Shown here piece by piece: positions 23,987 to 35,020 of a DNA stretch of 64,000 nt. The translations under genes and the position numbers were made by a program. This DNA comes from Diogma glabrata (Eukaryota; Arthropoda; Insecta; Diptera; Cylindrotomidae), in the NCBI GenBank assembly GCA_963693315.1, contig OY856186.1:234246046-234310045 (forward strand), read 5' to 3'. The notes beneath the pieces were generated by a model. It saw only the letters and a program-made list of their open reading frames with translations, searched no databases and was not told where the DNA came from. Position 1 is the first letter of the stretch. Every line of letters begins with the position of its first letter.

Positions 23987-24478
23987 TGTAAAATATTGAG
24001 GCATTTACAAATTTATTAAAACCAAATGTTTAAGACTAAATTTAGTAAAACTATAACTATTGGAAAACCCATAATTTAAATTAAGATATTCACATCTGCT
24101 AACACCTCAATAAACATTTTTTCTTTTTGTTTTGTTTTACAACCATTTTTATGATTCTTAATATTTATAAAACAATAAATCAAGCATCATTTATAATTAT
24201 TTTTGTTTTATCTTTAAGGGGTTTTTCCAAAAATATTAATATTATATACATACTTTTATTATATGAACTAACAATTTTTTTTGTCATATTTTTTCATTCC
24301 TTTAGAAATATTCGTACAGTTAAGAATAAATCCATAGTTGTTAAAGTTTTAAATAATTAAAAATAAAAAATCAAAAATTATTAAAATTATTTTCAAGACT
24401 TTATTTCTAACACTCACCAGTGAAGTAGTAAAATTCTTCACAGCCCGGTGCGAAAAACTTTCGTCACCGAATTTGACA
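23987..24478 (+). repeat. BEL/Pao 3' LTR (492 bp)
   Basis: Same length and sequence as the 5' LTR as far as I can read. It is followed by the GTTGT target duplication at 24479-24483. Confidence 0.97.
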
Positions 24479-24483
24479 GTTGT

Positions 24484-24850
24484 TTGTTTTTATTAAAATT
24501 CGTGTAGAGGAATAAAAAAAAAAGTGCTTGTTTATTTTTGTAAATGGCGAGCGTTATTTCACAACCATTGTCTTTTTTACAAAAAGGACAGTCGATTGTA
24601 CTTTGCGTGAGATCATAAATACAATTTACCATGCCTACTAGGGATAAGAATGGAATGCAAATTAAGTTTCTCTGAGAAATTTATGAACGTTGACTTTAAA
24701 GCTTTGAGGATTAAAGTCATCAGGGAAAACCCAGGAAGGTAAGGCATTCCAAAGATGAGAGACTCTGTTGAAAAAGTCACACTGGAAGGCTACAGTTCTA
24801 CACCTAATTATTTGAACCGTAAAGGGATGTTTTTCTTAAATTAATTCAAT
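24484..24850 (-). pseudogene. LINE reverse transcriptase C-terminal remnant
   Basis: On the minus strand the frame from about 24838 to 24662 reads HPFTVQIIRCRTVAFQ, DFFNRVSHLWNALPSWVF and DDFNPQSFKVNVHKFL, then stops. This 'C.T..F..SFF.R...LWN.LP' pattern is the common extreme C-terminus of Jockey/CR1-like LINEs. An AT-rich 3' region follows (24661-24484), containing an unrelated 64-codon frame. The fragment is 5' truncated where the TR-A repeat begins. The BEL element is inserted just beyond its 3' end. Confidence 0.7.
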
Positions 24851-24851
24851 T

Positions 24852-25335
24852 TTTACTTCACCATAATTTTAAATTGTGTGAAGTAATGAAATCTATCGTG
24901 AAAAAAAACTTACATACTCCAAATTTTGTTTTTTCTTTTGTTTTGGACCATCCTCTATCTAAATAGCCAAAAAATATTTTGGTGTACGTCTGTGTGTGGT
25001 TGGGTGACCTTTCTGCATAGGATCTTGATGAAACTTTGGCAAATGATACAGGTTCACATGAAAATGGAAGATCGGGATTCATTTCAAATTTGAACAAAAT
25101 GGCGGGGGGTCTCCCGAACACCTCTAAGTTTAAATCTTGAGTAACTTCTAACCCCGGACTATGATCTTAATGAAACTTAGTATATAAGGTTTTAGTACAG
25201 TTTCCAATATTTCTGCACACCAACTTCCGGTTTGTCACTTCCGGTTAAAAAAGTTTTTTTCCATGTGTTTATCCCTACTGTCGCCTACAATTACCGATCG
25301 GTTTTCATAAAAAGCTTTCAAGTAACATGAAAAAT
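24852..25335 (-). repeat. TR-A repeat, copy A, terminal portion
   Basis: This is the reverse complement of 55565-55050: terminal hairpin sequence (TTACTTCACCA...TGTGTGAAGTAATG), aaaatggcggggggtctccc, and the paired CTTCCGGTTTGTCACTTCCG near 25220-25245. It is non-coding. The 87-codon minus frame inside is conserved with copy B only because the repeat is. Copy A continues at 28660. Confidence 0.85.
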
Positions 25336-26100
25336 ATTTTTTTTTTACTACTGCATGAGAAATTTCAATTATTTACTCAAAAACCCAAGACAAAAGTTAT
25401 TTTTCTCAGCTATGGTTACTAATAATTATTCCCCACACCTAATAATAAGTATTTTAGCACCTTCGTAAATAATGAAAATATAATTTTTGTTCGTTTGTTA
25501 ACTGAGTTCATCTTTGAATTTTTGTAGTTTCTTCCTAAAATAATAATAATAAATTAAAAAATAATAAGCGTTTTGATTTTATTTTAATAATAATAAATAA
25601 TGAATGAATGCAAAAACTTCTTTGCAACTATAGGTTAGTTTATTTGAAATTTTAATTCGTGTTAAACAGAATTCTGTTGAAATTTAGTTTAGTTGTGAGT
25701 TGTAGACTGAAATAATTCTAAATTTGGCTCAACAATATTGAATAGATTTTCAATTTCATGTCAAAAATAAATCAAAGCTATATTTTTTAATGCAAAGCAT
25801 ATGTGATTTTTATATAGTTTTAAGAAAAGTCATTGAAAATAAATTTCTAACTAAGCAGCTCTGAATAATAAATATCCAATACGCAATCCAATGATAATGA
25901 TAAACAATGTTTCACCAAATCAAAATTTTTATTTATTCACCATTTGCTTATTAATTGACATATTATTTTGTGAATAATTGAGTTTTGGTGCATTTTTTAT
26001 ATCAAGTAGTAAAAAAAATAGTATATAAACCTCTGTGAAGAAAATTAATATCCACCTCAATGTAGAAAATTATTTTATCACCTCGGTAAATAATGTACTA
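25336..26100. other. Unassigned insert between TR-A and the CACTAG element
   Basis: AT-rich, no coding. It breaks the TR-A repeat together with the transposon that follows. A TTTTTTTACTACT at its left end and an AGTAGTAAAAAAA near 26008 are inverted. TTTAGCACCTTCGTAAATAATG (about 25456) is echoed as TTTATCACCTCGGTAAATAA near 26074. These are hints of another small element. Confidence 0.35.
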
Positions 26101-26103
26101 TAA

Positions 26104-28656
26104 CACTAGTTTACAAGAAAAATCTTCCGAGATAAAACCCAACTTTCCTTATAGATTTAGACCTCCTAAACACGAATATCATATTCATTTTTTTTGGTTA
26201 GCTCTTGTTTTTGAGATATTCACGAAAAAACAATTTTTTTGGTGATCATATGGGTCTCATATTTTACAAAACCAACAAATTAAATATATTAATGAAACAA
26301 GTGCATAGTAAAAATACCAACAAACATTTTGAGTTATATTTTGTAAAAATCCATTAAGGATTCTGGAAGTTACAGTCGAAGAAAGTTGAAAAAATACGAA
26401 AAATTCACGTTTTTTTCAAATTTTTCCATTTTCAACGCCATAAATTTTGAACAAACAAAGACACTAATTTTTTTTAATTTCTTGGAGCCTATAGAATCAA
26501 TTTTCAATTTTCTAAGCTAAAGAAAGCTTTTTTTTAAGCTAAAAGACTTGAATATTGGTGCAGTTTGCACCAAGTTATTCAAGTTTTCCCAAAGAAAGTC
26601 AAAACTTAAAATTTGGAAAAAATAATTTTTTACTTAATTTATTGTGCCATAAATAATAATTTTATAAGTTCAGTCGTTCTCAAACATCAGTAAAGAATTA
26701 TTTTAAAATAGTAAAGTATAATTTCCATTTTTGTTTTCAAAATTGGGAATTGGATCGATTTTATTTAGCGTATGGTTTTTATGACACATTAAAAAATAAA
26801 ACTTACAAAAGGTAGATTTTTCTATGAAATCTACCTAAAACAAAACATGAATACACATTAAATGTGCTTACAATCAATTTGATTGCGCGTCTTTAGTTAA
26901 AAAGTAAAAATATTTGAACATTGGGCTGTACATTTGAACATTAGATGTTTACATCGAGTGAGTCTATCCATGTTACTACATCGGGCGTTGCCAAATGAAT
27001 GTCTGCGGTGTTGCCATTGTATCGTCGAATTGGACACACAGTTGCAATGTGTTTTATTGGATCGATATGAGACGTATATAGAAAAATATAAACAAAAGAT
27101 AATGAATTGTGAGGAGAGGCAAAACATCATAACATCAGAACTATTTAAGTTAGTTCAAGCACCATAAAGTTAAGCCCCTATTTATGTCTATTAATACCTG
27201 TAAGGTTTGTTTCTTTTCTTTTTTCTCTTTTTTTTTGTTTTTTGATAATGTAAATTTTTTTTCTATCATCGCCCACCTTGTGTTACTCCTTACGTTTATG
27301 ATCATTTTAAGCTCAATTTGAGAAAGCAATTACTTCAACTTTTGTTTAATTAGTTTAAAGAGGTTTCTTTTTAAGTAGATAATTGTCGTATGATTAGTTG
27401 CAAATATAATCTCTCTGAGGATAAATTTAATTCCAAACATTCAAGTGAAAATAATAATTAAAAAAGAAAAAATATTACACATATAAATTTTAAATAGTGT
27501 ATTGTTTTTAAAAATCAATAAATCAATAGTGATAGCTGCCTTGTAAAGTAAAATAAATTGTTAGTAAAGTGTAAAATCAAGTTTATTTAAATGGCGTCGT
27601 CAAGAAGTTTCAAGTGTAAAAATAGCAAACTCATTTTGTTTTATTTGTAGAAGTTACATAATACATGCTGCTAAATCACCCCATTTATAAGAACTGCCTA
27701 TCTTCATTATTAACTGATATTTTCCAACTCCTAAAATAAATCCGAGGTGGGAGGAGCTAGATCATGTCCAAAAACTTCACAAAAAAATCTCAATTTCGAG
27801 AAAAATCATATACAAATAAAATACAACTTTTGTCAAAAAAGGACATTTCATAATCAACAAACTGATATTTTCCAACTCCTAAAATAAATCAGAGGTGAGA
27901 GGAGCTAGATCATGTGAAAAAAACTTCACAAAAAATCTCAATTTCGAGAAAAATCATATACAAATAAAATACAACTTTTGTCAAAAAAAGGCATTTCATA
28001 ATCAACTAACTGATATTTTCCAACTCCTAAAATAAGTCTGAGGTAGGAGGAGCTAGATCTACTACGAAAACAACTTATACATAAATCAATTATGTTGCAG
28101 AATTTAAATTATTCTTAAAGTTAAATTTTTATTCCAAATTTTGAGTTTTGACTTTCTTTGGGAAAACTTGAATAACTTGGTGCAAACTGCACCAATATTC
28201 ATATCTTTTAATTTTAAAGAAAGAAAATTAAAGTCACTATAGGCTCCAAGAAATTAAAAAAAATTAGTGTCTTTATTTGTTCAAAATTTATGGTGTTGAA
28301 AATGGAAAAATTTGAAAAAAACGTGAATTTTTCGTATTTTTGCAACTTTATTCGACTGTTACTTCCAGAATCCTTAATGGATTTTTACAAAATATAGCTC
28401 AAAATATTGATTAGTATATTTACTATTCATTTGTTTCATTAATATTTTTAATTTGTTTGTTTTGTAAAGTATGAGACCCAAAAACCGAAACAACATTTTT
28501 GATCACCAAAAAAATTGGTTTTTCGTGAATATCTCAAAAACAAGAGCTAACCAAAAAAAAATGAATATGATATTCGTGTTTAGGAGGTCCAAATCCATAA
28601 GAAAAGTTCGGTTTTATTCAGGGAGACAAAAAAAGTTCAAAATTTGTAAACTAGTG
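26104..28656. mobile_element. Non-autonomous DNA transposon, CACTAG termini, copy 1
   Basis: The 2553-bp element begins CACTAGTTTACAAG and ends with the inverse TTGTAAACTAGTG. The inverted arms continue imperfectly for about 500 bp (both contain TTGGTGCAGTTTGCACCAA). The 3-bp TAA lies directly outside each end (26101-26103 and 28657-28659). The centre holds tandem 148-bp repeats and no recognisable transposase. A 77-codon frame (26934-27167) has scattered Cys/His but no domain I know. CACTA-like ends recall the CACTA superfamily, while a TWA target duplication recalls PIF/Harbinger. I leave the class open. It is inserted in TR-A copy A. A second copy is at 43834-46215. Confidence 0.9.
27713..28064. 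repeat. Tandem 148-bp repeats in CACTAG element 1
   Basis: ACTGATATTTTCCAACTCC starts at 27713, 27861 and 28009, exactly 148 bp apart. There are two full units and one partial unit. The second element carries three full units of 146-149 bp and a partial. Confidence 0.92.
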
Positions 28657-28659
28657 TAA

Positions 28660-29718
28660 TCAGCTTTTGGAGTACATTGGATAAAGGGTTTGGGGGGTTC
28701 ACCATATAACAGGGGTTTTTTTCCACAATGTTTTTATGTTTATTGGGAGCATAAAACATTCATTCGTGAATGAATTTTGATGACACTTTGGAAAAAGATG
28801 CAAACATACATGACAAGGAACTGATTAGTTTTTGAGCGATAGTGAACAAATTGGTGTGGAGTCCCTGGAGCACCTGTTTTTTTGAAAGATCTATAACATC
28901 TGTACCTGATAATAGAATTGGATGAAACTTGGTACATGACTATGTACATGACTTAATGCGGTTCACAATAATTCACAATAAACTTCTGGTTTTTCACTTC
29001 CGGTAAAAATTTTTTTTTGTACTTTTTTAAAGTTTTTTCAGTGTCTTCATGCACACTACAGCCTACAATAATGAAGTGATTATGATGAAACTTATGGAAA
29101 AGGTGGAACTTACACATTAGTGTAAGAAAATAATTATCATCTTTTGGAACACATTGATCAAAGTGGCGGGGGGTTTGTTTGTTTGGGTAACTTTGTTTTC
29201 AAAGTTTGTTGGGAGCATACAGACTTCATTCATTAATCAATTTTAATGACACTTTGGAAAGATGAAGACTTTGACTTTGAGGACACTTCGCAAAAAGATG
29301 CAAATATGTATGGCAAGGGACTGATTAGTTATTTTAGCGATAGTGAACAAAGTGGTAGGGGGTCCTCCGAGCACCTGTTATTTTGGAAGCTCAATAACTT
29401 CTGTGCCTGATAATTGTGCCTAAATTGGTACATAAACATTTAGTACGGTTCACAACAGTTCTGCATCCTAGCTTCCGGTTTGTCACTTCTGGTTAAATTT
29501 TTTTTTTACTTTTTCTCGTACAACAGAATTTATGTTTGTTGGGATACTACTGCTTTCTTTAATATTTTTATAATTAGAACGACGAAGTCTATAACATTGG
29601 TTAGCTTTTAATTAAAGTATTTGATGGATATTAGCTCATTATATATCCAGAACACTATGTTTCCCGAGCTGTGGTGAGGTCAGCCTATGCTTCAGCGTCG
29701 CAATATTTTTTAATCAAA
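28660..29718 (-). repeat. TR-A repeat, copy A, modular portion
   Basis: This is the reverse complement of 55050-53255: cagcttttggag.acattggat, the paired CTTCYGGTTT...CACTTCCGG modules near 28985 and 29470, then CACTATGTTTCC...GCGTCGCAATATTTTTTA at the far end. It joins logically to 24852-25335, with the CACTAG element and a 0.77 kb insert lying between. Only part of the module series of copy B is present. Confidence 0.85.
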
Positions 29719-32700
29719 ATGATGACAAGTTCACCTGTTTTATTTTTTTTTTGTATGACAAATCGGAAACAAGTCGATCTCAAGTTGAAATAATAAGTAG
29801 TACCTCGTTCTTAGACAGGATCTTTTTCAAACGTTGTTCACAGCGGATGTCTATCTATATACAATACATATGTACTGCTGTATAATGGATAACTTGAGGT
29901 ATTTTTATTAATAAGTTGTTTGTATGGTTGATACACGCCATTTTCACCGTCAATATAAAAAAAACGGAACGAACTGGTATAATGTACTAAACTATTTTAA
30001 AATTAATAGTGTAAACAAAATATTTTTTTTTGTAATAGTGTTTTGGGAGACTTAGTTTATGGTGTTCTACTCTATAATCGGAGTACTATATCGATTAATA
30101 TAATATCCGATAAAGATTAAGCTTAAATTAAGTTCCCTGAAGATCCGAAGATACCATAGGCTAGGTGTGAAGGAGGTGGAGAGGAGTTGGATCTGCTACA
30201 ATCATGGGGTGAGTCATTAATTTATTTTTTAATATTGTTTATATGTAAATAAAGAACAAATCTGGGTGTGGATGTAACGTTATTGGCTTCTTCGATTCTA
30301 GGGTCGTCAGAGTGTCTTCTGTTTAATTTTTCTTGATCCGTCTGTTCTTTCTAAAATGCGTGCTTATTGACTAATTTGTGCTGAATTGGGGAAGTTCATT
30401 CTCGTTTCAACATGACTTTCGCTAGCTGGAATATAAAATCTCAAGGCGCTGTCCTCCGATTGCACTATGTTTATAAATCAGAAATACTTAGAAAATTATT
30501 ATAAATTAGAAAACGACATAACATACAATATTTATATTCTGTTTTCTAATGGTATGTTTTGATTTAATAGGTCGTGAACCCGAAAAAGAATTAACAATCG
30601 AATCATAACGTACGAAAACTATATTAAGGTCACCACATCGTAATCGAATTACAAAACCTAATAAAAAATTTTCATGATTTATATCTTTCACGCGGATTTC
30701 ATTCGTTCATTAATCAAAATCGAATAGGTAAATCAACAAACCAAGCAGCATAATTATACTTTCAAATCTATACCTTTTTAAATGAATTGTCGTCCGTTGA
30801 TAGTTTTTCAATTATAACTTTTCAATCAGTTTTTGCTTCAACATAAATTAGATTTGGATGGGTTGGTTTGTAATTAATCGATTCTGGAAATATCGATTCC
30901 GTTACGATAAAAAGGAATGAAGTATGTAGAAATGAATTAATGAGAAAATGGGATATGTGATGAAGAGACCGACCGACTTCTAATTATTTTTCTTTTGATA
31001 TTTGCTAAAGTTGTTTGTTGGATATATTTGTACTATATCGACAAATAGATTTTCAATTTTCATTAACCTATTTCCAATCATTCTACCTGCTGCTGTTTTT
31101 TTTATTTTATTAAAAATCCAAAAATAAAAGTAAGACTAACATGGATACGTAGTTTTGTTTTTCTTTATAATTGTTTACATTGTCTTACTAATTATTTGTT
31201 TATGGTTAAAGTAGAAAATTAAAGAAATCATAATTTTTTGGTTTGGGTTGATTTTAAGATAATTATTTTGTTATATTTATCTTAAACAAATATTTACGAG
31301 AAAATAAAGAAAACAAAAAAACTGTGATGAAAATTGATGTTCAATTTTCTTAGAGCATTAATGATGAGTCATACTGGCGAAGTGTATCATATTAAAGCAC
31401 ATTTGCACATTAAAGTTGGTTTTAATTTACAGAAAACCAAAGCAATAAAGAAGATAATTCTTTTTTTATGCTCTAAAGTTAGTTGATTTTGCGAAGTGTA
31501 TGCGGTTGTTGAATTTAGAATATGTTTCTAGTACAGTACAGGAGAATGTAAAGTTCACCTCAATAAAAATTACAAAAACAAATCGAAATTCTCTATTTGT
31601 TCTTGGATTTACAAAACTTACACCATTTCATATATATAAAGTGATTCTGCGCAACATCATCTCTATAGCGTACTAAATTGCACATTTTATACAGCAAGAG
31701 AACGAGTTTAAGGATTACAGATTTCTAAAAATTCTCTACTTAAAAGCACTAAATCACAAATATGAGCTTCAGATTTCAAAGCTTATCAAAATGTATTTGT
31801 CTGCAATTGTAACTGTTTAATACATTCCACAGTAATCGGGTTTCCTTTTATGTATAGAAAAACATTCAGGAGGAACGAACATCTCACGGAGAACTAAAGA
31901 TCTGTCGTGCTTAACTTTTGTGTATTTTCAAGGTAGCCGACGTTGATATCAAGATTGTTGTATCTGCGCTTTACATGATCAATGTAGGGGTAGATTTATG
32001 TTCCAACGTTTCTGCTTCCAAGTTTCAGAATTTTCATTTGGATAACCAAGAGCCTAGTTTATTGAGATTATTTGTGCACCATGTATTGTAAAGAACGATT
32101 TTAGGATCGTCATACACCCAAAAAGTAATTTATTTAGTTTTAATTTTTGGATGACATTTTTCAAAGATTTTTGGATCAAACCATAGGACCAACCTTCTTG
32201 GTCCATTTCAGTTTTATTGGCACTTGTTTGCTATATAGACTGTTGCTGTATTGCCTTGTTTCTCTTATGTGCAGGTGCTCAAACAAGTATGACACAGTTT
32301 CAGCATTTTGGTAGCATTCCTACACTATTTAAGTAGAATCACGTTGAGTTCAGATCTAAAAGTTTCACTTGCCTCAAGTATCACCTGCCATATTCTGTGA
32401 TTCTAATAATTTAAAAAACAAAAGGGTGCCTTAAATAATTCTAAATTTTAAAATAACTCAAACAAAATTGTCCTCCAGTTTTCCAAAAGAGATCGACATC
32501 CTGCCATTAATTAGAGTACAGCTTAATTATTAATTTAGAGTACAGCTTTAATATTTTTTAAATTCAAAGTTTAAGAATCATTCAATGTTAAATATTATTC
32601 TACACGAAATTCAAGTTTTAAAAATCATTCCACTTTAATATAATTCTGAAACAACAAAGCCATCTATAACTAAAACTCGAACTCAACTTCCTCTTAAAAT

Positions 32701-32847
32701 ATTCAAAAGCCAGGAATAGCATAGTAGAGGAAGGATGAACTAAAGTTAGCTGCAAGCTAGGGACTTACGCATTTTACCATCAACCCACGGAACAACAAAT
32801 GAAACTGAATTAAACCAAAAATACCTAATATTAAAACAACCTAAATT
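29719..32847. other. Non-coding DNA, no gene identified
   Basis: No open frame above background (30506-30691 minus shows no motif). Composition is slightly more mixed around 31850-32350, where degenerate element DNA may hide, but I recognise nothing. GGACTTACGCATT near 32762 followed by CCCACGGAACAA recurs near 38440-38510 and 40275-40306. Confidence 0.4.
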
Positions 32848-33525
32848 TAAAATGCAATATTTAAAAATATACTTTTTACTGTTTGTTTTTAATTTTTTTA
32901 TTTTATTAATAATAATATAAACTTCCTTATAGTAACAATTTAGACTTTATTTTTTATTTTATAGAATATCGATTTCGACTTTCGTCATCCTCAGTTCTTA
33001 AATTATTATTACAATTTTTGCTTAAACTATTACTTATATACTATTTCAACTGCTATTTATTATAATTATCTCATATATTTTGTTAGTTTTAGTTTTGATT
33101 TTATGATTTAAAATGTTGTTATTGTTTTTATGTTTTTATATATTTCTATTTCTTCCAATCTATCTATTGTCCTTTTCTTTTTTTTATGTAATATGGTTAA
33201 ATTTGTGTTGATATTGGTGCATTTGTGTTTTTCTATTTTTAAATGTTGGGCATATCTGGATTTTGGATCGCTTCTGTTAATTTCATTGGTTTGCTCAATA
33301 AATCTTTTTGTGAAGGACCATCCCGTCTGACCTATATGAAATTTACTGCAGTCGTCACAGGTAAATTTATAAACACATGTGTCTAAGGTTTGGGTTTTTT
33401 TGGTTTTTAGGTAATTTTCTATTTTATTTTTGTTTTTGTAAGCTGCAATATATCCATATTTTTTAAAAGTTTTTTGCATTATTTTGAATGTTGTTTTATT
33501 GTATGTGCCTATGTATTTTTTTTAT
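32848..33525 (-). pseudogene. Penelope-like element, left (inverted) arm: GIY-YIG end and tail
   Basis: The minus frame 33479-33108 reads a PLE linker and the GIY-YIG domain: CVYKFTCDDCSKFHIGQTG, SFTKRFIEQ, YAQHLKIEKHK, ending EEIEIYKNIKT. Compared with the right arm, FYIGQTG is FHIGQTG here, which changes the second Tyr of the signature. The 3' tail (33107-32848) is AT-rich and holds a hammerhead-like motif. The arm lies head to head with the plus-strand PLE starting at about 33540; such inverted partial copies are typical of Penelope elements. The tail sequence recurs, inverted, at 38048-38117. Confidence 0.85.
32973..32994 (-). other. Hammerhead-ribozyme-like core motif in the PLE tail
   Basis: Read on the minus strand: CTGAGGA (32994-32988), one unpaired T, a GAC/GTC stem closed by a GAAA loop (32986-32977), then GAAA (32976-32973). 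This is the CUGANGA - stem II - GAAA order of hammerhead cores, and PLE tails are known to carry hammerhead motifs. I could not identify stem I/III partners or a definite cleavage site, so activity is unsupported. Confidence 0.4.
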
Positions 33526-33539
33526 AGAATATAACCAAT

Positions 33540-34680
33540 AATAATACCTCACAACGCAAAATTAGCATCGTTTGATATAACCAACATGTATTCTAACATA
33601 CCAATAAAAGATACAGTAAATGTAACAAAAAATATGTTATTAAAAATGGTTTAAACGCAACAGATACACAAGAAATAATAAATATAATAACCGAAATAAC
33701 AAAACAAAACTGTTTCACACATAACAATGAGTATTATCAACAAACAGAAGGATTACCTATGGGAAGCCCACTATCTGAAACTTTAGCCGAAATATATCTC
33801 AACGATTTTGAAACAAAATATATACAAAGTAACTTAAATCCACACAAAGAAAAAATCATTTATTGGTATCACTACGTTGATGATATAATTTTATTATTCA
33901 AAGGAACTAATAGACAGCTTAATCTATTACACCAATACATAAACAGCATAGAACCTTCCATTGGATTCACGTTAGAAAATGAAGAAAATAGCACAATAAA
34001 TTTTTTGGCTTTATCAATCAAAAATGTAGATTCAAAACACACATTCAAAATATTCCGAAAACTAACCCAAACGGATCAAACAATAAATATTAAATGACAT
34101 CATCCATACCAACATAAACTAGCTGCCTACAACTACATGATCAATAGATTGAACAATATACCTATGAATGCAGAAAATTATCAAGACGAATTAAACAACA
34201 TAAAATACATAGCAGTAAAAATGGATATAAAAACGAAATAATTGACACATTAAATAGAAAATATAAGAACAAGGAAAATTTGCAAACCCTAACAACATTG
34301 AAGAATGAAGAAAAATTAGCAGGCAAAAAATACGTGGGCGTAACATACAATAAAACAACATTCAAAATAATGCAAAAACCTTTAAAAGAATATGGATATA
34401 TTGCAGCTTACAAAAACAAAAATAAAATAGAAAATTGCCTAAAAACCAAAAAAACCCAAACCTTAGACACATGTGTTTATAAACTTACCTGTGACGACTG
34501 CAGTAAATTTTATATAGGTCAGACGGGGCGGTCCTTCACAAAAAGATTTATTGAGAACACCAATGAAATTCACAGAAGCGATCCAAAATCCAGATATGCC
34601 CAACATTTAAAAATAGAACAACGCAAATGCACCAATATCAACACAAATTTAACCATATTACATAAAAAAAGAAAAGGACA
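33540..34680 (+). pseudogene. Penelope-like element, right arm: reverse transcriptase plus GIY-YIG
   Basis: 5'-truncated PLE. Reverse transcriptase motif A FDITNMYSNIPI (about 33570), a frameshift near 33645, motif B QTEGLPMGSPLSE (33745-33780) and motif C YVDDIILL (33875) are seen. The frame stops at 34097 and resumes at 34280. Next come the linker KKYVGVTYNKTTF and the endonuclease CVYKLTCDDCSKFYIGQTG with SFTKRFIEN. Coding breaks after HKKRKG at 34680, exactly where the RTE-type LINE begins. Codons after that in the apparent frame belong to the LINE. The fingers region and N-terminus are missing. The element was already dead or truncated when the LINE arrived, or died then. Confidence 0.88.
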
Positions 34681-35020
34681 GGTAGCGAACGGGTATCGAA
34701 ATCCGAAATTCAACGTCCACGCCGTGCTGCCTGGGTAATGCTGACAGAATTAGGTTGGTGTATTGGAGACAAGCAGAGTAAAAACTGCTTAGTCAATGAC
34801 GCTACATCACGGCAAATTGGCGCTCTACAACCAATGCGACTCAAGCGTCTGTTCTCCATGTCAGGGGCGGCTTGGAGCGGGCGTCTGTCTTGAATCAAGC
34901 GGCTCGCTATATAAACGTGTAAAAAGGTTGTTTCTGGTGACCTTAATATGCAGAACGGACCCATTCACGACAACTTGGGTTGGGCCTAAGGTTAACACCC
35001 TAACCCCGGAAAAAATCTAA

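Larger units (their letters stand above)
17790..24478 (+). mobile_element. BEL/Pao LTR retrotransposon, complete but with broken coding
   Basis: A 6689-bp element is bounded by two 492-bp LTRs that begin TG and end CA and read the same base for base. It is flanked by the 5-bp duplication GTTGT (17785-17789 and 24479-24483). A primer binding site follows the 5' LTR directly. The internal part encodes, in order, a Gag with a DUF1759-like region and zinc knuckles, aspartic protease, reverse transcriptase, RNase H, integrase and a DUF5641-like tail, the BEL/Pao order. No envelope-like gene is seen. The single reading frame expected for this group is broken by a +1 shift at 19615-19619, a TGA at 21426, a TAA at 22251 and a shift in an AT repeat at about 22640-22675. 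Confidence 0.96.

Noticed and set aside
26934..27167. 77-codon Cys/His-containing frame in CACTAG element 1
   Set aside because: No regular zinc-binding spacing, an overlapping antisense frame of equal length, and the segment is deleted in copy 2.
30130..30210. Possible first exon with ATGGG/GTGAGT and a 15-bp string (ATCCGAAGATACCAT) shared inversely with about 42195
   Set aside because: Only a donor-like site and a short match; no acceptor, frame or promoter to support a gene or a repeat.
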